Assembly (NCBI GenBank): GCA_965220075.1
Contig: OZ244806.1
Location: forward strand, 1,798,001-1,862,000
From: G965220075 sp965220075
Lineage (GTDB): Bacteria; Chloroflexota; UBA11872
Length of the DNA: 64,000 nucleotides
Direction: 5' to 3'
The position numbers and the translations under genes are program-made. Under the pieces are notes generated by a model that did no database searches, was not told the DNA's origin, and was given only the letters and a program-made list of their open reading frames with translations. Position 1 is the first letter of the stretch, and each line of letters opens with the position of its first letter. Positions 18,527 to 29,896 of the stretch are shown here, piece after piece.

Positions 18527-19311
18527 CAGATTCCAAGGACACCGCATCGAGCCCGCGTCGAAGTCGCGGTCCATCCAAGACCTATCCGACTGTCACCTTT
18601 GAGGACGCGCTATCGATTGCACGCACCATCGCCATGGAAGGCGCAGGAGACCGGATGCGGCGACTAACCCTGTTTGACAGGCTGGGCCGTGCCCCGGAAA
18701 GCGGTCCGAGCCGCGAGCTTGTTACGAGTTCAGGACGCTATGGCCTTACATCAGGAGGCTATCAAGCGGATTTCGTGGAACTCACACCAGAGGGTAGATC
18801 TATCGTCGATGAATCGATTGAACGGCAGGCGAAGCTACGGATGGAATTCGAGCATGCGATTGGTCGGATCGATTCGTTCAACCAGCTGTACGGCCGGCTA
18901 AAGAACCAGCGAGTCCCTGCCGACGATGTGCTGAAAGATGAACTGGGTCTGGTAGGGGTTCCCGATGGATACCGTGCGGAAGCTGGGAATATCTTTGTGG
19001 CAAATGCACGCTACCTTGGGATCATCCAACAGGTAAGTGGAAGTGAGCGGCTTATAACGATCGGCCATGCCCTAGAAAACATGCCAGACGGTGCGAAATC
19101 ACAAATCCCGGATGATGTTCAGCCAAGCGCGGACCCATCGCCTCAAGGCAACGATTTGCTAAATTCGGCTACTACGGTATCTGGAGCGACTGCTGACCCA
19201 TCTGTACACATTGACATTCAGATTCATATTGATTCTAGCGCTACAGCCGATCAAATTGACCAAATCTTTCGAAACATGGCACGACATCTGTACGGTCGGA
19301 AGGATGAATGA
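18523..19311 (+). CDS. Hypothetical protein with winged-helix-like N-terminus, coupled to hsdS
   Basis: 262 aa, starting ATG inside the HsdS stop (ATGA overlap). Residues ~22-95 (TVTFEDALSIARTI, LFDRLGRAPESGPSRELV, YGLTSGGYQADFVELTPEG) look like a small DNA-binding wing of the kind seen in type I locus proteins. The middle is helical. The last ~40 residues (SVHIDIQIHIDSSATADQI, then FRNMARHLY) form a distinct tail after a polar linker (Pro/Ser-rich, 190-225). I do not recognise a named family with certainty. Its base composition is a little more AT-rich than hsdM. The neighbouring TIGR02391 gene starts 4 nt later, so the two probably act as a pair accompanying the restriction enzyme. Confidence 0.7.
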   Translation: MTDSKDTASSPRRSRGPSKTYPTVTFEDALSIARTIAMEGAGDRMRRLTLFDRLGRAPESGPSRELVTSSGRYGLTSGGYQADFVELTPEGRSIVDESIERQAKLRMEFEHAIGRIDSFNQLYGRLKNQRVPADDVLKDELGLVGVPDGYRAEAGNIFVANARYLGIIQQVSGSERLITIGHALENMPDGAKSQIPDDVQPSADPSPQGNDLLNSATTVSGATADPSVHIDIQIHIDSSATADQIDQIFRNMARHLYGRKDE

Positions 19312-19314
19312 CGC

Positions 19315-19872
19315 TTGGCTAACCGTGGAGGTTATCGTGACTGGCTCAAGGCAGCCAACCATGTTCAAATGGATGCAGACGAGGCAGGCTTGGGGAGAAC
19401 GCCATCAAGGCGGGATCGTGCTCACTCCGACGAGCGAACCGTCCTTGACCGATTTGACGATGTGGTGACAAGCGAGGCGCTTCGTTCAGTGAGCCGCCAA
19501 TTGTTTGCTGATGGTCACTATGCACGGGCTGTTGAAGAAGCTTTGAAATGCATGAACAATGAAGTCAAGCAAAAGTCGGGTATATCGGGTCAGGATGGTG
19601 CGAGTCTTATGCGAAAAGCATTTAGTGTTAATTCACCCACTCTTTGTATGAATGATTTTCAGTCGAACTCTGACCGTGACGAACAGCTTGGCTACATGGA
19701 TATCTATGCCGGGGCGATGACGGGCATTAGGAATCCGCGTGCGCATGAGCACGGGCTCGAGGATGATTCTGACGTTGCACTTGAGCTTCTGACGCTGGCG
19801 AATCACCTAATGCGTCGGCTTGACGGTGCAAGTCGAGCCATCAGCAAGGCCACAGGGTCGAATAGGTCGTGA
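19315..19872 (+). CDS. TIGR02391 family protein
   Basis: 185 aa. The C-terminal two thirds match the TIGR02391 pattern well: SRQLFADGHYARAVEEA, a MNNEVKQKSG segment, MRKAFSVNSPTL, DEQLGYMDIYAGAMTGIRN followed by PRAHE, and LLTLANHLMRRLD. The RNPRAH element resembles the R-x4-H signature of HEPN-type RNases, so a nuclease role in defence is plausible but unproven. The start is TTG at 19315, four nt after the previous stop; there is no better ATG. The family often lies beside type I restriction genes. Its stop overlaps the following hsdR remnant as GTGA. Confidence 0.85.
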   Translation: MANRGGYRDWLKAANHVQMDADEAGLGRTPSRRDRAHSDERTVLDRFDDVVTSEALRSVSRQLFADGHYARAVEEALKCMNNEVKQKSGISGQDGASLMRKAFSVNSPTLCMNDFQSNSDRDEQLGYMDIYAGAMTGIRNPRAHEHGLEDDSDVALELLTLANHLMRRLDGASRAISKATGSNRS

Positions 19873-20045
19873 GCCAGCCCGCGAAGCTCAACGCGCTCCA
19901 TCACGTCGAGAACCCGGCGCGGGAGTTGCTGGAGAAGCTGGGGTGGACGTACGTCCCACCGGAAACGCTGGCAGCGGAGCACGGGGGCGAACACGAGGAT
20001 GCCAGCCTGCCAGTCGTAGTCAATGTGCCTGTCTCGACGGAGTGA
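19869..20045 (+). pseudogene. Remnant of an hsdR 5' end
   Basis: The first ~40 codons from the GTG at 19869 mirror the beginning of the intact HsdR at 20701: KLNALHHVENPARELLEKLGW against KLNELHHAENPARELLERLGW, with similar DNA, and both start with GTG overlapping the previous stop as GTGA. After roughly 35 residues the similarity is lost and the frame ends at 20045. So this is the 5' tip of an older or different hsdR. The intact gene now lies 650 nt downstream, after the MNT-HEPN pair. The difference between copies (roughly three quarters of bases match by eye) says the two ends are not a recent duplication. Confidence 0.8.
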
Positions 20046-20049
20046 CGCC

Positions 20050-20340
20050 ATGACCAGAGCGGAAGTGCTGGAGATGCTCCGAGCCCACCGGCCGGTGCTT
20101 GCGGAGCGATTCGGCGTCACGGAGCTCGCCCTGTTCGGCTCCTATGCCCGGGATGAAGCTACCGACCGGAGCGACGTGGACATCCTGGTGCGGTTCGACG
20201 CTCCCCCGAACTGGCGAACCTACTTCGGCGCCCAGTTCTACCTGGAAGACCTGCTGCAACGACCGGTGGAACTGGCGACCCGGGAGGACGTTCGGGCCGA
20301 AATGCGTCCGCACGTCGAACGGGAGGCCGTGGATGTGTGA
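20050..20340 (+). CDS. mntA: MNT-type nucleotidyltransferase (MntA-like antitoxin)
   Basis: 96 aa minimal nucleotidyltransferase. The catalytic motif is GSYAR (30-34) with the DVD acid pair at 42-44 (SDVDILVRF). The third acid may come from the ELATRED region. In characterised MntA-HepT pairs the MNT protein AMPylates the HEPN RNase on a tyrosine and so neutralises it. The start is ATG at 20050, four nt after the hsdR remnant. Its last 8 nt overlap the HEPN gene. It lies between the restriction specificity block and hsdR and shares their strand. Confidence 0.88.
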   Translation: MTRAEVLEMLRAHRPVLAERFGVTELALFGSYARDEATDRSDVDILVRFDAPPNWRTYFGAQFYLEDLLQRPVELATREDVRAEMRPHVEREAVDV

Positions 20341-20700
20341 GACCTATGAAGAAAGTCGACGCTGGAATCTTTACGTTCAGGACATGATCGAGTTCGCCGA
20401 GAAAGTCCTGTCATATACGGATGGACTGGATCAGGATGCCTTCGCAGCCGACGGTCTCATCCACGACGCCACGTTGCGCAACATCCAACTGATCGGTGAG
20501 GCGGCAACCCATATCCCATCCGACGCGCGTGAGGCATACCCCATGATTCCCTGGCGCGCAATCATCGGGGTCCGCAATCGCTTGGCGCACTCCTACCTGC
20601 ACATCAGTGACGTCATCATCTGGTCGATGATTCAAGATGCGATCCCAAACCTGCTGCCGCAGCTGCGAAAGATGTTGGAGGACTCCCGCGGTGAGAGCCC

Positions 20701-20704
<4 letters not shown>
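20333..20704 (+). CDS. hepT: HEPN-domain RNase toxin (HepT, DUF86)
   Basis: 123 aa DUF86 protein. The RNase motif R-x4-H-x-Y is present as RNRLAHSY (R81, H86, Y88); in HepT this tyrosine is the one modified by MntA. The core IHDATLRNIQLIGEAATHI and IIGVRNRLAH is typical. It starts with ATG at 20333, overlapping mntA by 8 nt, and its stop overlaps the hsdR start as GTGA. The pair is a type VII-like toxin-antitoxin module. Expression is apparently tied to that of the restriction operon by these overlaps. Confidence 0.9.
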
Positions 20705-23804
<3,100 letters not shown>

Positions 23805-23808
<4 letters not shown>

Positions 23809-24533
23809 CCGAACGGGACCGCATCCGCTTCGGCTCCACCCCCATCGAGTACGAGGTACGCCGCAGCGCTCGCCGCAAGAAGACGGTCCAGATCACGGTG
23901 TACGGCGGCGGTGTGCAGGTGGCCGCGCCCGCGGATACGCCGCCCAGCGAGCTGCGGGCTATCGTTCGCAAGCGGGCGCGCTGGATCCTCAGCCACGCGT
24001 CGAGCACGGCTCTGGAGGCCGTCCCGAAGCAATTCGTCAGCGGCGAGACGCTGCCATACCTGGGCCGCAACGTCCGCATTGTCGTCGAGTCCGCGGACGT
24101 GCGCTCGCCAGAGGTCCGATTCGCTCACTGGCGGTTCCGAGTCGTCGTGCCACGGCGTCTCGACGGCGGTAAACGCTACGAACGAGTTCGGCGCGCCATC
24201 GTCAAGTGGTATCGGATCCGCGCCGAGCAGCGGCTGTCCGCGGGTGTCGACCGCTGGTGGCCCCGGCTCGGTCGCGGAGAAAGGCCGCGAGTGCTCATAC
24301 GCGACCAACGCCAGCGCTGGGGAAGCTGCGCCCCCGATGGAACGCTGCGCTTCAACTGGCGCGCCATGATGCTGGAGCCTTCGCTCATCGAGTACATCGT
24401 CGTGCACGAGCTGGCCCACCTTACGGTCAAGAACCACTCAGCCGAATTCTGGGGGCTGGTGTCCAACGCGTTGCCAGACGTGCAACAACGGCGTGAGCGC
24501 CTGCGTGACGCCGGGCGCGCGCTTCCCCTTTAG
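23805..24533 (+). CDS. YgjP-like (DUF45) zinc metallopeptidase
   Basis: 242 aa from GTG at 23805, chosen because it repeats the GTGA overlap seen at other junctions here; an ATG five codons earlier (23790) is possible. RWGSC lies at 171-175, the zinc-binding helix HELAH at 201-205, and the third ligand region NHSAEFW contains His211. This is the standard SprT-like/DUF45 gluzincin layout. Such proteins are frequent companions of type I hsdR, but their substrate is not established. It is the last gene of the operon. Confidence 0.9.
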
Positions 24534-24550
24534 CGCGGCGTTCCTTACAT

Positions 24551-24703
24551 AGCAGGCATTTTGGAATCCGGCACAAGTCGGGCAAGGGTCTTCAGCTAGT
24601 CCATCGCTGCATGACTTGCGGGGTAGCTCGCGCCAATCGGGTCGCCCGTGACACCGTGCAGCCCGACGATTTGGAAGCCTTGCTTCGTTTACCCGCAGTC
24701 TGA
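24551..24703 (+). pseudogene. C-terminal remnant of an RNHCP-domain gene
   Basis: Read on the plus strand in one frame: SGKGLQLVHRCMTCGVARAN, then RVARDTVQPDDLEALL, ending at the TGA at 24701. This matches the end of RNHCP proteins, with the second Cys-x2-Cys knuckle followed by 'NRVA..D'. The first part, including the RNHCP motif itself, is missing and there is no start codon or ribosome site, so it is a fossil. It lies between the end of the restriction operon and the convergent GPP34 gene. Confidence 0.55.
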
Positions 24704-24721
24704 TGTATGTCTCACGCGACA

Positions 24722-24775
24722 GGGGCCTGGCCGGCTGAGTAGGGCGCACGGGAGGGTGCTGTAGGACCAGGCCCC
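24722..24775. repeat. Inverted repeat between convergent genes
   Basis: A perfect 9-bp inverted repeat (GGGGCCTGG at 24722-24730, CCAGGCCCC at 24767-24775) with a 36-nt spacer. It lies between two convergent transcription units, so it could help stop transcription from both sides, but there is no U-run beside it. Confidence 0.35.
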
Positions 24776-24856
24776 GCGGCCGCGAGTCGGTGTATCTTGC
24801 GCCGGCGAAGAGGACGATCCGCCTCCGTGCCGCGCGCCCGCCGGCGGACGCGTACG

Positions 24857-25507
24857 CTAGATGGGCGGGTGCATGGCCAGAGCGAGGGACACTTCGATGT
24901 CCCAGACGGCCTGCGCGACTGCCTGGCCGATCAGGTCGAGCTTGCGCACTTGCTCGATGCGCGCGTTCGCGTGCTCCAGTTCCCGCCTGGAAAGCAACTC
25001 TCTGAACAGGCCGCAGGCTTCAGCCAGGCAGACGATCACGATGTCGCGCGGGTCGGGAATCTCGTCGCTGAACAGCACCCCCATAATCCGCAGCTTCACT
25101 TCCCGGTCGGCCTTGCCGTCCACGACCGGGTAGCGCCGCGACTGGAACACCCACAGAAAGCGTTCATCCCGGCGCTGCAGAATGCCGCGCTCGACGAGAC
25201 GCTCGAGCACTTGATCGCGAATCCGGTCGGCGTCTTGGGCCGTGTGCTGTATCCAGTAACGGCTATCGTGCGGCTCGGTCGCCTGCGCGATGCTGGCGAG
25301 GGTCGGGTCGAGAAGGTCGTCGCCGACGGGGCTGGAATCGACCAGTACGAGCTGTTCCAGGTCGGTGTCGATCCGGTTCTCTAACGCCAGGTCCATCAAC
25401 ACCGCGCCCGCCAGGGCGCACTGCAGCGACCACTCAGGGACGCGCACGAACTCCCCGCCGTCGTCGTCGAGAAGCAGCAGCATGATCTCTTCGGCGAATC
25501 TAAGCAC
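24857..25507 (-). CDS. GPP34 (GOLPH3/Vps74-like) family protein
   Basis: 216 aa from GTG at 25507, chosen because GGAGG lies 7 nt upstream and the protein then begins LRFAEEIMLLLLDD, the normal start of bacterial GPP34 proteins; the open frame reaches 25615 without support. Family features are LQCALAGAVLMDLAL, LVLVDSSPVGDDLLD and the helical C-terminus. In eukaryotes the fold binds phosphatidylinositol-4-phosphate at the Golgi. In bacteria the role is unknown. It is a stand-alone gene facing the restriction operon. Confidence 0.85.
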   Translation of the reverse strand: MLRFAEEIMLLLLDDDGGEFVRVPEWSLQCALAGAVLMDLALENRIDTDLEQLVLVDSSPVGDDLLDPTLASIAQATEPHDSRYWIQHTAQDADRIRDQVLERLVERGILQRRDERFLWVFQSRRYPVVDGKADREVKLRIMGVLFSDEIPDPRDIVIVCLAEACGLFRELLSRRELEHANARIEQVRKLDLIGQAVAQAVWDIEVSLALAMHPPI

Positions 25508-25678
25508 CGGCCTGCCTCCTTCTCTTACCGTCATGAATCTGGCGCGCGCGCCGCCAGCATACCCGCCCCAACTGTGCGATGACGATGGCGTCCTCCCACG
25601 CGGCCAGGCGTTCAAATACGACCCGCCGGCCGCGTGCTACGTGGGCGGGCCGGGGTACAACGTCAGCCTGTGCGGCGG

Positions 25679-27043
25679 CTAGGGAGATAAGGGCGCAAAG
25701 CGGTATACGACGGGGAGGTCCGCAATATTGGTGACGCTCGAATCGGTGTGATGCGATATCTGAATGCTGCCGACGCCGCAGTCGCCGAACTCGTCGCAGG
25801 AGATGACCCCGATCACACCCCTGAAGCCGGTGGTGCCGGAAAGGGCCTCTCGGAGTTTGGCCCGATCGATGTGCAGGCTGTCCCCGTCGGCGATCGCCAC
25901 TTCCTCAATGGCCCGCAGCAGCATCGTGGCCGCGTCGTAGGCGTGGTGCATGTAGGCGGCCGAAGGCGCCTCGCCGTACTGCTCTCGATAGTGGGCCACG
26001 AGGGAATCGCCGCTCCGGCCGGTCGCCTCGTTGGTGTTGCCGGCGAAGTTCGAGTCCGGGCCGGGCAGGTAGACGCCCTCCGACTCGGGTATGGCGAGGA
26101 ACTCGGAGACGAGCAGGGCCGCGCCGCCGATCAGGGCGATGCCCTCAAGTCCGGCAATCTGGCCTATCTGCCGGACGATGGCGGTGCCTTCTGCCTGGAA
26201 GAGCGGGAAGAACAGGCCGTCCGGGCTGCCGGCCGCGATCTCGCTGAGGACGCGGGACATGTCCGTATCGCCCCTGCTAACCGAGGCGACCGTGACCGAG
26301 CCGCCAAGCTGCTCGAACGCGGCGGTGAATGCGCCGGTGAGCCCGGTGGTGTAGGGGTCGCCGTCGTGGATAGCGGCCATCTTGCGCAGGCCGAGCTCCG
26401 TGTACGTGAACTGCGCCACCGCGCGCGCCTGGTGCAGGTCGTTGTTGGCGGTTCGGTAGTAGCCCTCGTGATAGTTGCCGCCGGCGTTGCCGCGCAGATC
26501 CGAGGTCAGCGATGGGGAGGTGGTGGAGGGAGCGATCATTACCAGGCCGGCCTCGCTGAGGATTGGCGAAGCCGCCGCGGCGGCGACGGAGCAGGACGGC
26601 CCTATGACGCCGATGACTTGGGGCTCGCCGGCCACCTCATTGGCTGCGGCGGCGCCGCCTTCCGCCGTGCAGAGAGAGTCCAGGCCGGCGCCCATCGAGA
26701 CGTCGTGTCCTTTTATAGGGCCATAGTCCGCCAGCGCCAGCGCCACGCCGCGTTGGCTCGGCGTGCCCAAGTCGCCAAGCCCGGTGAGAACCTGCATTGA
26801 GCGTATCTGGATGGCCTCGCCGGGGGCCACCCGCACGGCGCCGAGGGGGCCGGCTTCGAAATCCGGCTCGCCGCACGCAGCGGCCGCCAGAACGAGCGCC
26901 GCCAGCGGGGCGATCCAAAGCATCCGCCGCAGGCCCACCCGCCGGGCCGGTGCCGCGCCGGCGGGCAGAGCCAGACCCGCCGAATCTTCCGGGTGGTCGT
27001 AGACGTGCTGTTCATCATGCTCATGGGCACGATGAGAACTCAT
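25679..27043 (-). CDS. Branched-chain amino-acid-type ABC transporter substrate-binding lipoprotein
   Basis: 454 aa periplasmic-binding-protein type I fold (LivJ-like, Peripla_BP_6). An unusual His/Asp/Glu-rich cytosolic N-terminus (1-35) precedes the signal region (MLWIAPLAALVLAAAAC) with the lipobox cysteine at 57; starting at the Met at residue 41 would give an ordinary signal peptide. The body shows the family's order: GVALALADYGP, VIGVIGPSCSVAAAAASPI, IAPSTTSPSLT, RTANNDLHQARAVAQF, AAIHDGDPYTTGL, DGLFFPLFQAEGTAI and YDAATMLLRAIEEVA. It captures a small ligand for an ABC importer, or could be a sensor. No permease or ATPase genes lie next to it, so its partner is elsewhere. Confidence 0.88.
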   Translation of the reverse strand: MSSHRAHEHDEQHVYDHPEDSAGLALPAGAAPARRVGLRRMLWIAPLAALVLAAAACGEPDFEAGPLGAVRVAPGEAIQIRSMQVLTGLGDLGTPSQRGVALALADYGPIKGHDVSMGAGLDSLCTAEGGAAAANEVAGEPQVIGVIGPSCSVAAAAASPILSEAGLVMIAPSTTSPSLTSDLRGNAGGNYHEGYYRTANNDLHQARAVAQFTYTELGLRKMAAIHDGDPYTTGLTGAFTAAFEQLGGSVTVASVSRGDTDMSRVLSEIAAGSPDGLFFPLFQAEGTAIVRQIGQIAGLEGIALIGGAALLVSEFLAIPESEGVYLPGPDSNFAGNTNEATGRSGDSLVAHYREQYGEAPSAAYMHHAYDAATMLLRAIEEVAIADGDSLHIDRAKLREALSGTTGFRGVIGVISCDEFGDCGVGSIQISHHTDSSVTNIADLPVVYRFAPLSP

Positions 27044-27313
27044 CTGCGCAAGGATCCTCCCCGCGCGTGAGCTAAGCCGAGACGGCCTCTTCCCGACCTA
27101 GGTCGAAGGGGTTTTGCACCCTCGCTCACTTGGGTAACCGCTGGAAGCGCCGCCGGAGATTGGCTCCGACGCCTGCCCGTTTGCCCATGCGGCACCAACA
27201 TAGCAGGTGGCTAAAATATCGGGGTGGGGGTCAGACCCGGAACAGCAAAGGCTTACGCGCCGCACGGTGCCTACGCTGCAGCCCAAGCTCGAAAGGGTCT
27301 TGGTACGAGGTAA

Positions 27314-27601
27314 TCACGCCAGCGGGATAAGGCTTCTGGTGTTCAGGCCGCCGATGGCAACTACGCCTATCGAGTTTACGCCTCCGATGGCAACCACACC
27401 GACCGCATTCACACCGCCTATCGCAACCAGGCCAATTGAGTTTATGGGGCTGAACGTGACAAGTCCGATTGCGTTTAGGCCGCCCAGGCCAGTAAGACCA
27501 ATCGCGTTTATGGCCCCTGCCGCCACGCCACCAATCGCGTTTTGGCTACCCACCGCGACTAGGCCGATCGCGTTCTTATCCCTGGCGATCGAGTCCGCCA
27601 T
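27314..27601 (-). CDS. Small protein of seven 11-residue repeats
   Basis: 95 aa. After a nine-residue head (MADSIARDK) come seven back-to-back 11-residue units, each starting Asn-(Ala/Ser)-(Ile/Val)-Gly, such as NSIGLVAIGGV and NAVGVVAIGGV, and then a nine-residue tail. The period is exact with no insertions. Alternating hydrophobic residues and regular glycines suggest a beta-solenoid or a membrane-inserting repeat; this is inference from the pattern. There is no signal peptide. The start ATG has GGAGG 8 nt upstream, supporting real translation. No family is recognised. Its upstream neighbour is divergent and its downstream neighbour lies 270 nt away, so it is monocistronic. Confidence 0.75.
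   Translation of the reverse strand: MADSIARDKNAIGLVAVGSQNAIGGVAAGAINAIGLTGLGGLNAIGLVTFSPINSIGLVAIGGVNAVGVVAIGGVNSIGVVAIGGLNTRSLIPLA
27344..27574 (-). repeat. Seven tandem 33-bp coding repeats
   Basis: The DNA behind the 11-residue repeats: seven units of 33 bp, in frame and without gaps. Units near the 3' end of the gene (27344-27442) are most alike at DNA level; those near the 5' end have drifted. The constant length points to expansion by unequal pairing. Confidence 0.75.
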
Positions 27602-27940
27602 TTTCGTCCCTCCACTATGACGCTAGCCAGGCTGGCGCGAAGCCCGCGTCAACTCTAACCCCTATTCCAGTGAGCTCGCCTTGACCGGTTCCAAAGCCGG
27701 TCCGGGGCAACACTAGCACCTGGGGCCTGAGAGAGCCGTAGCGGCGTCTTAGAGCCTGTGGTGAAGGCAAGCTGATCGGCGGTATACGCTATCCGCGTCG
27801 AGCCGCACTGCTTTCAAGCGATACAATCCAGCGCGGTATCCATTCGGTCAAGCACCTTAAAGACGCCGGTAGGCTGTGAGTGAGCACTGTGCATATGCTC
27901 GAAACGAATGCCGGTAGGCCTGCGCGCCGAGGAGCTCTCC
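27602..27940. other. Divergent intergenic region
   Basis: About 340 nt between the repeat protein and the first PhyH gene, which diverge. It must hold both promoters. A short inverted repeat (GACCGG / CCGGTC, around 27682-27701) is the only structure seen; no RNA gene was recognised. Confidence 0.4.
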
Positions 27941-28921
27941 ATGAAGCTGACTGAAGAGCAGGTTGACCACTTCAAGCGCGAGGGCTACCTAGTGGCCCCC
28001 AATTTGCTCGTCCCCGACGAAGATCTGCAGCCCGTCATGGACGAGTATGCGGACGTTCTCGACCAGGTGAGCCGGAGGATGCACGCGGCCGGCGAGATCG
28101 GGCGCACGCACGCCGATCTGCCCTTCGGCGAGCGAGCGATCTCGCTCGTCAGAGACACCGGATATCTCGATCCCGATCCGTTCGACATCTACCTTCCCAT
28201 TCTTCCCGGGAGTAAGCTGAAACCCGACTCGCAGGCCCACTTCGGCCCGGCCGTTTTCGGCCTGTTGCGCAACGAGCGTCTGCTTGACGGCGTCGAGTCG
28301 CTCATCGGACCCGAAATCTATTCCAATCCGGTGCAGCACGTGCGCATCAAGGTTCCCGAGCGCCTGCTCAAGCGCGGACGGGTCACGGGAATGAACGCCA
28401 CGACCCAGTGGCATCAGGACAATGGCGTCGTCACCGAAGAAGCCGATGAGAGCGACATGCTGACGGTCTGGTTGCCGCTGACCGATGCCAGCGAGCGCCA
28501 CGGATGCTTGAAGGTGGTGCCGCGCAGCCACGCCGAAGGACTGCGGCTCCATTGCCCGCAGAACGGGTCAATGCATATTCCCGCCGCACTGGTACCCGAG
28601 AACCGTGTCCGGCCGGTGCCGTTGTCGCGCGGCGACGTGCTGTTCATGCATCGCCGCTGCATGCATGCGTCGCTCACCAACGTCAGCGACGAGATTCGCT
28701 GGAGTCTCGATATCCGCTACAACCCCATCGGCCAGCCTACCGGGCGGAGCTTCTTGCCGGGATTCGTCGCGCGCAGCCGGGCCAATCCGGAATCCGAGCT
28801 GCACGATCCCACCGCCTGGCGGCAACTCTGGCTCGACGCGCGCGACAGCTTGCTTGCTTCCGCCCCGGCGGGTGGCGTCCCGACGGCGCGCTGGAGCGGC
28901 GAGCACGCGCTGTGCGCCTAG
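27941..28921 (+). CDS. Phytanoyl-CoA dioxygenase (PhyH) family protein
   Basis: 326 aa Fe(II)/2-oxoglutarate-dependent oxygenase of the PhyH family. Iron ligands are H158 and D160 (WHQD) and H242 (MHASL), with the 2-oxoglutarate arginine in the IRWSLDIRY segment. The N-terminus KLTEEQVDHFKREGYLV is the usual opening helix. I chose the ATG at 27941 because GAGGAG lies 7 nt upstream and the family motif starts there; an in-frame ATG at 27908 is weaker. Substrates of bacterial PhyH proteins vary widely and cannot be told here. One of three PhyH genes in the window. Confidence 0.9.
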   Translation: MKLTEEQVDHFKREGYLVAPNLLVPDEDLQPVMDEYADVLDQVSRRMHAAGEIGRTHADLPFGERAISLVRDTGYLDPDPFDIYLPILPGSKLKPDSQAHFGPAVFGLLRNERLLDGVESLIGPEIYSNPVQHVRIKVPERLLKRGRVTGMNATTQWHQDNGVVTEEADESDMLTVWLPLTDASERHGCLKVVPRSHAEGLRLHCPQNGSMHIPAALVPENRVRPVPLSRGDVLFMHRRCMHASLTNVSDEIRWSLDIRYNPIGQPTGRSFLPGFVARSRANPESELHDPTAWRQLWLDARDSLLASAPAGGVPTARWSGEHALCA

Positions 28922-29032
28922 GCGCGAACTCCCGCGGCGCAGTCGGTTGGGGCAGTAATCTGAGCGAAGACCCGCGCTATGCCGAGGCGCTGGAAACGCC
29001 TCAACGGCGAGGACGGGCAGGATAGGTCCGGT

Positions 29033-29647
29033 TCAGTAGAGCCGGCGGCGGTTGGCCTCGTCCTCGGAGTCGTCGATCTCCTTTGCGTCCGCGCCCTTGA
29101 TCTGGTCCGCCAGCACTTGCCCGTAGGTGGGGTAGCTGGAGCGCTCGATCTGGACTGCGGGGTCCCAAATTCGGGATCGAATCAAGGCCCTGCCGCAATG
29201 CAGGAACGCCTCCTCGACGGTGACGCGCAGACCGGAGAGCGGAGGCTTGCCTCCCACAGCCATAGGCGCCAGCAGCCCCGCGTCGTCCACGATTTCCGCC
29301 GTGCCGCTCACTCGCAGCGTCTCGTTCATGCCCGGCACCAGGAAGAGCAGCCCTACGCGCGGATGCTCGGCGATGTTGCGCAGCGAGTCGATCTGGTTAT
29401 TACCCGGGCGGTCGGGGATCAGCAGCGTCTGGTCGTCCAGTACCGCAACGAACCCCGGCGGGTCGCCTCTGGGGGAGGTATCCGCGCGGCCGTCGGCGTC
29501 GACAGAGCTGAGGATGCAAAGGGGAGACAGTGCAATGAAGTCGCGGCAGTGAACGTCCAGGTGGCCGAGCACTTTCTGTTCCGCCCGCGTGTTCGGCTCG
29601 GGGTAGACCGTGCGCAGCTCCGCCTCGCTCGTTAAGGCTGCTTTCAT
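29033..29647 (-). CDS. Pyridoxamine 5'-phosphate oxidase-like FMN protein (MSMEG_1061 type)
   Basis: 204 aa split-barrel flavoprotein of the PPOX superfamily. The order of conserved parts fits the MSMEG_1061 subgroup: FIALSPLCILSSVDADGRAD, then TSPRGDPPGF, LLIPDRPGNNQIDSLRNI, VGLLFLVPGMNETLRVSG and, late, a RALIRSRIWDP element. It probably binds FMN (or F420) and reduces small molecules; the real substrate is unknown. The start at 29647 (KAALTSEAELR) has GAGCGGC ahead of it; four more codons upstream are possible. Single gene, minus strand. Confidence 0.85.
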   Translation of the reverse strand: MKAALTSEAELRTVYPEPNTRAEQKVLGHLDVHCRDFIALSPLCILSSVDADGRADTSPRGDPPGFVAVLDDQTLLIPDRPGNNQIDSLRNIAEHPRVGLLFLVPGMNETLRVSGTAEIVDDAGLLAPMAVGGKPPLSGLRVTVEEAFLHCGRALIRSRIWDPAVQIERSSYPTYGQVLADQIKGADAKEIDDSEDEANRRRLY

Positions 29648-29781
29648 GCTGCCGCTCAAGGGTCTTTGGTTGGAGCGTAGCTGAAGGGGTCAACCGCAAC
29701 TAGACACGCTTATGTGGGGCAGCGGGTCCTTTTGATCAGCGTCCTTTCCGTCTCCCCGGCGAATAGCTGGCCCTGTATTTG

Positions 29782-29816
29782 AGACGGGGTGGGGGTCCAG
29801 TCCCACAGCCCCGTCT
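29782..29816. terminator. Strong hairpin downstream of the PQQ-propeller gene
   Basis: AGACGGGG at 29782-29789 pairs perfectly with CCCCGTCT at 29809-29816, and an inner TGGG/CCCA extends the stem. It lies about 80 nt past the stop of the minus-strand propeller lipoprotein gene and would form in that transcript. There is no T-run after it, so it may be a transcript-end hairpin or a short palindromic repeat. Confidence 0.45.
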
Positions 29817-29896
29817 GGGCAAAGCGCCGCGGCGAGGGTCCTAATTCCTATCCCCGCGAGAGGGTCTACGTACCCGCCGTCGTTGCCGGGAGCCGT

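Noticed and set aside
24545..27205. Shared short word (CATAGCAGG) near 24548 and 27198
   Set aside because: About nine bases only, with no matching flanks; likely chance.
27344..27574. Possible CRISPR array because of regular 33-bp spacing
   Set aside because: There are no unique spacers; the units are back to back, in frame, and encode the 11-residue repeat.
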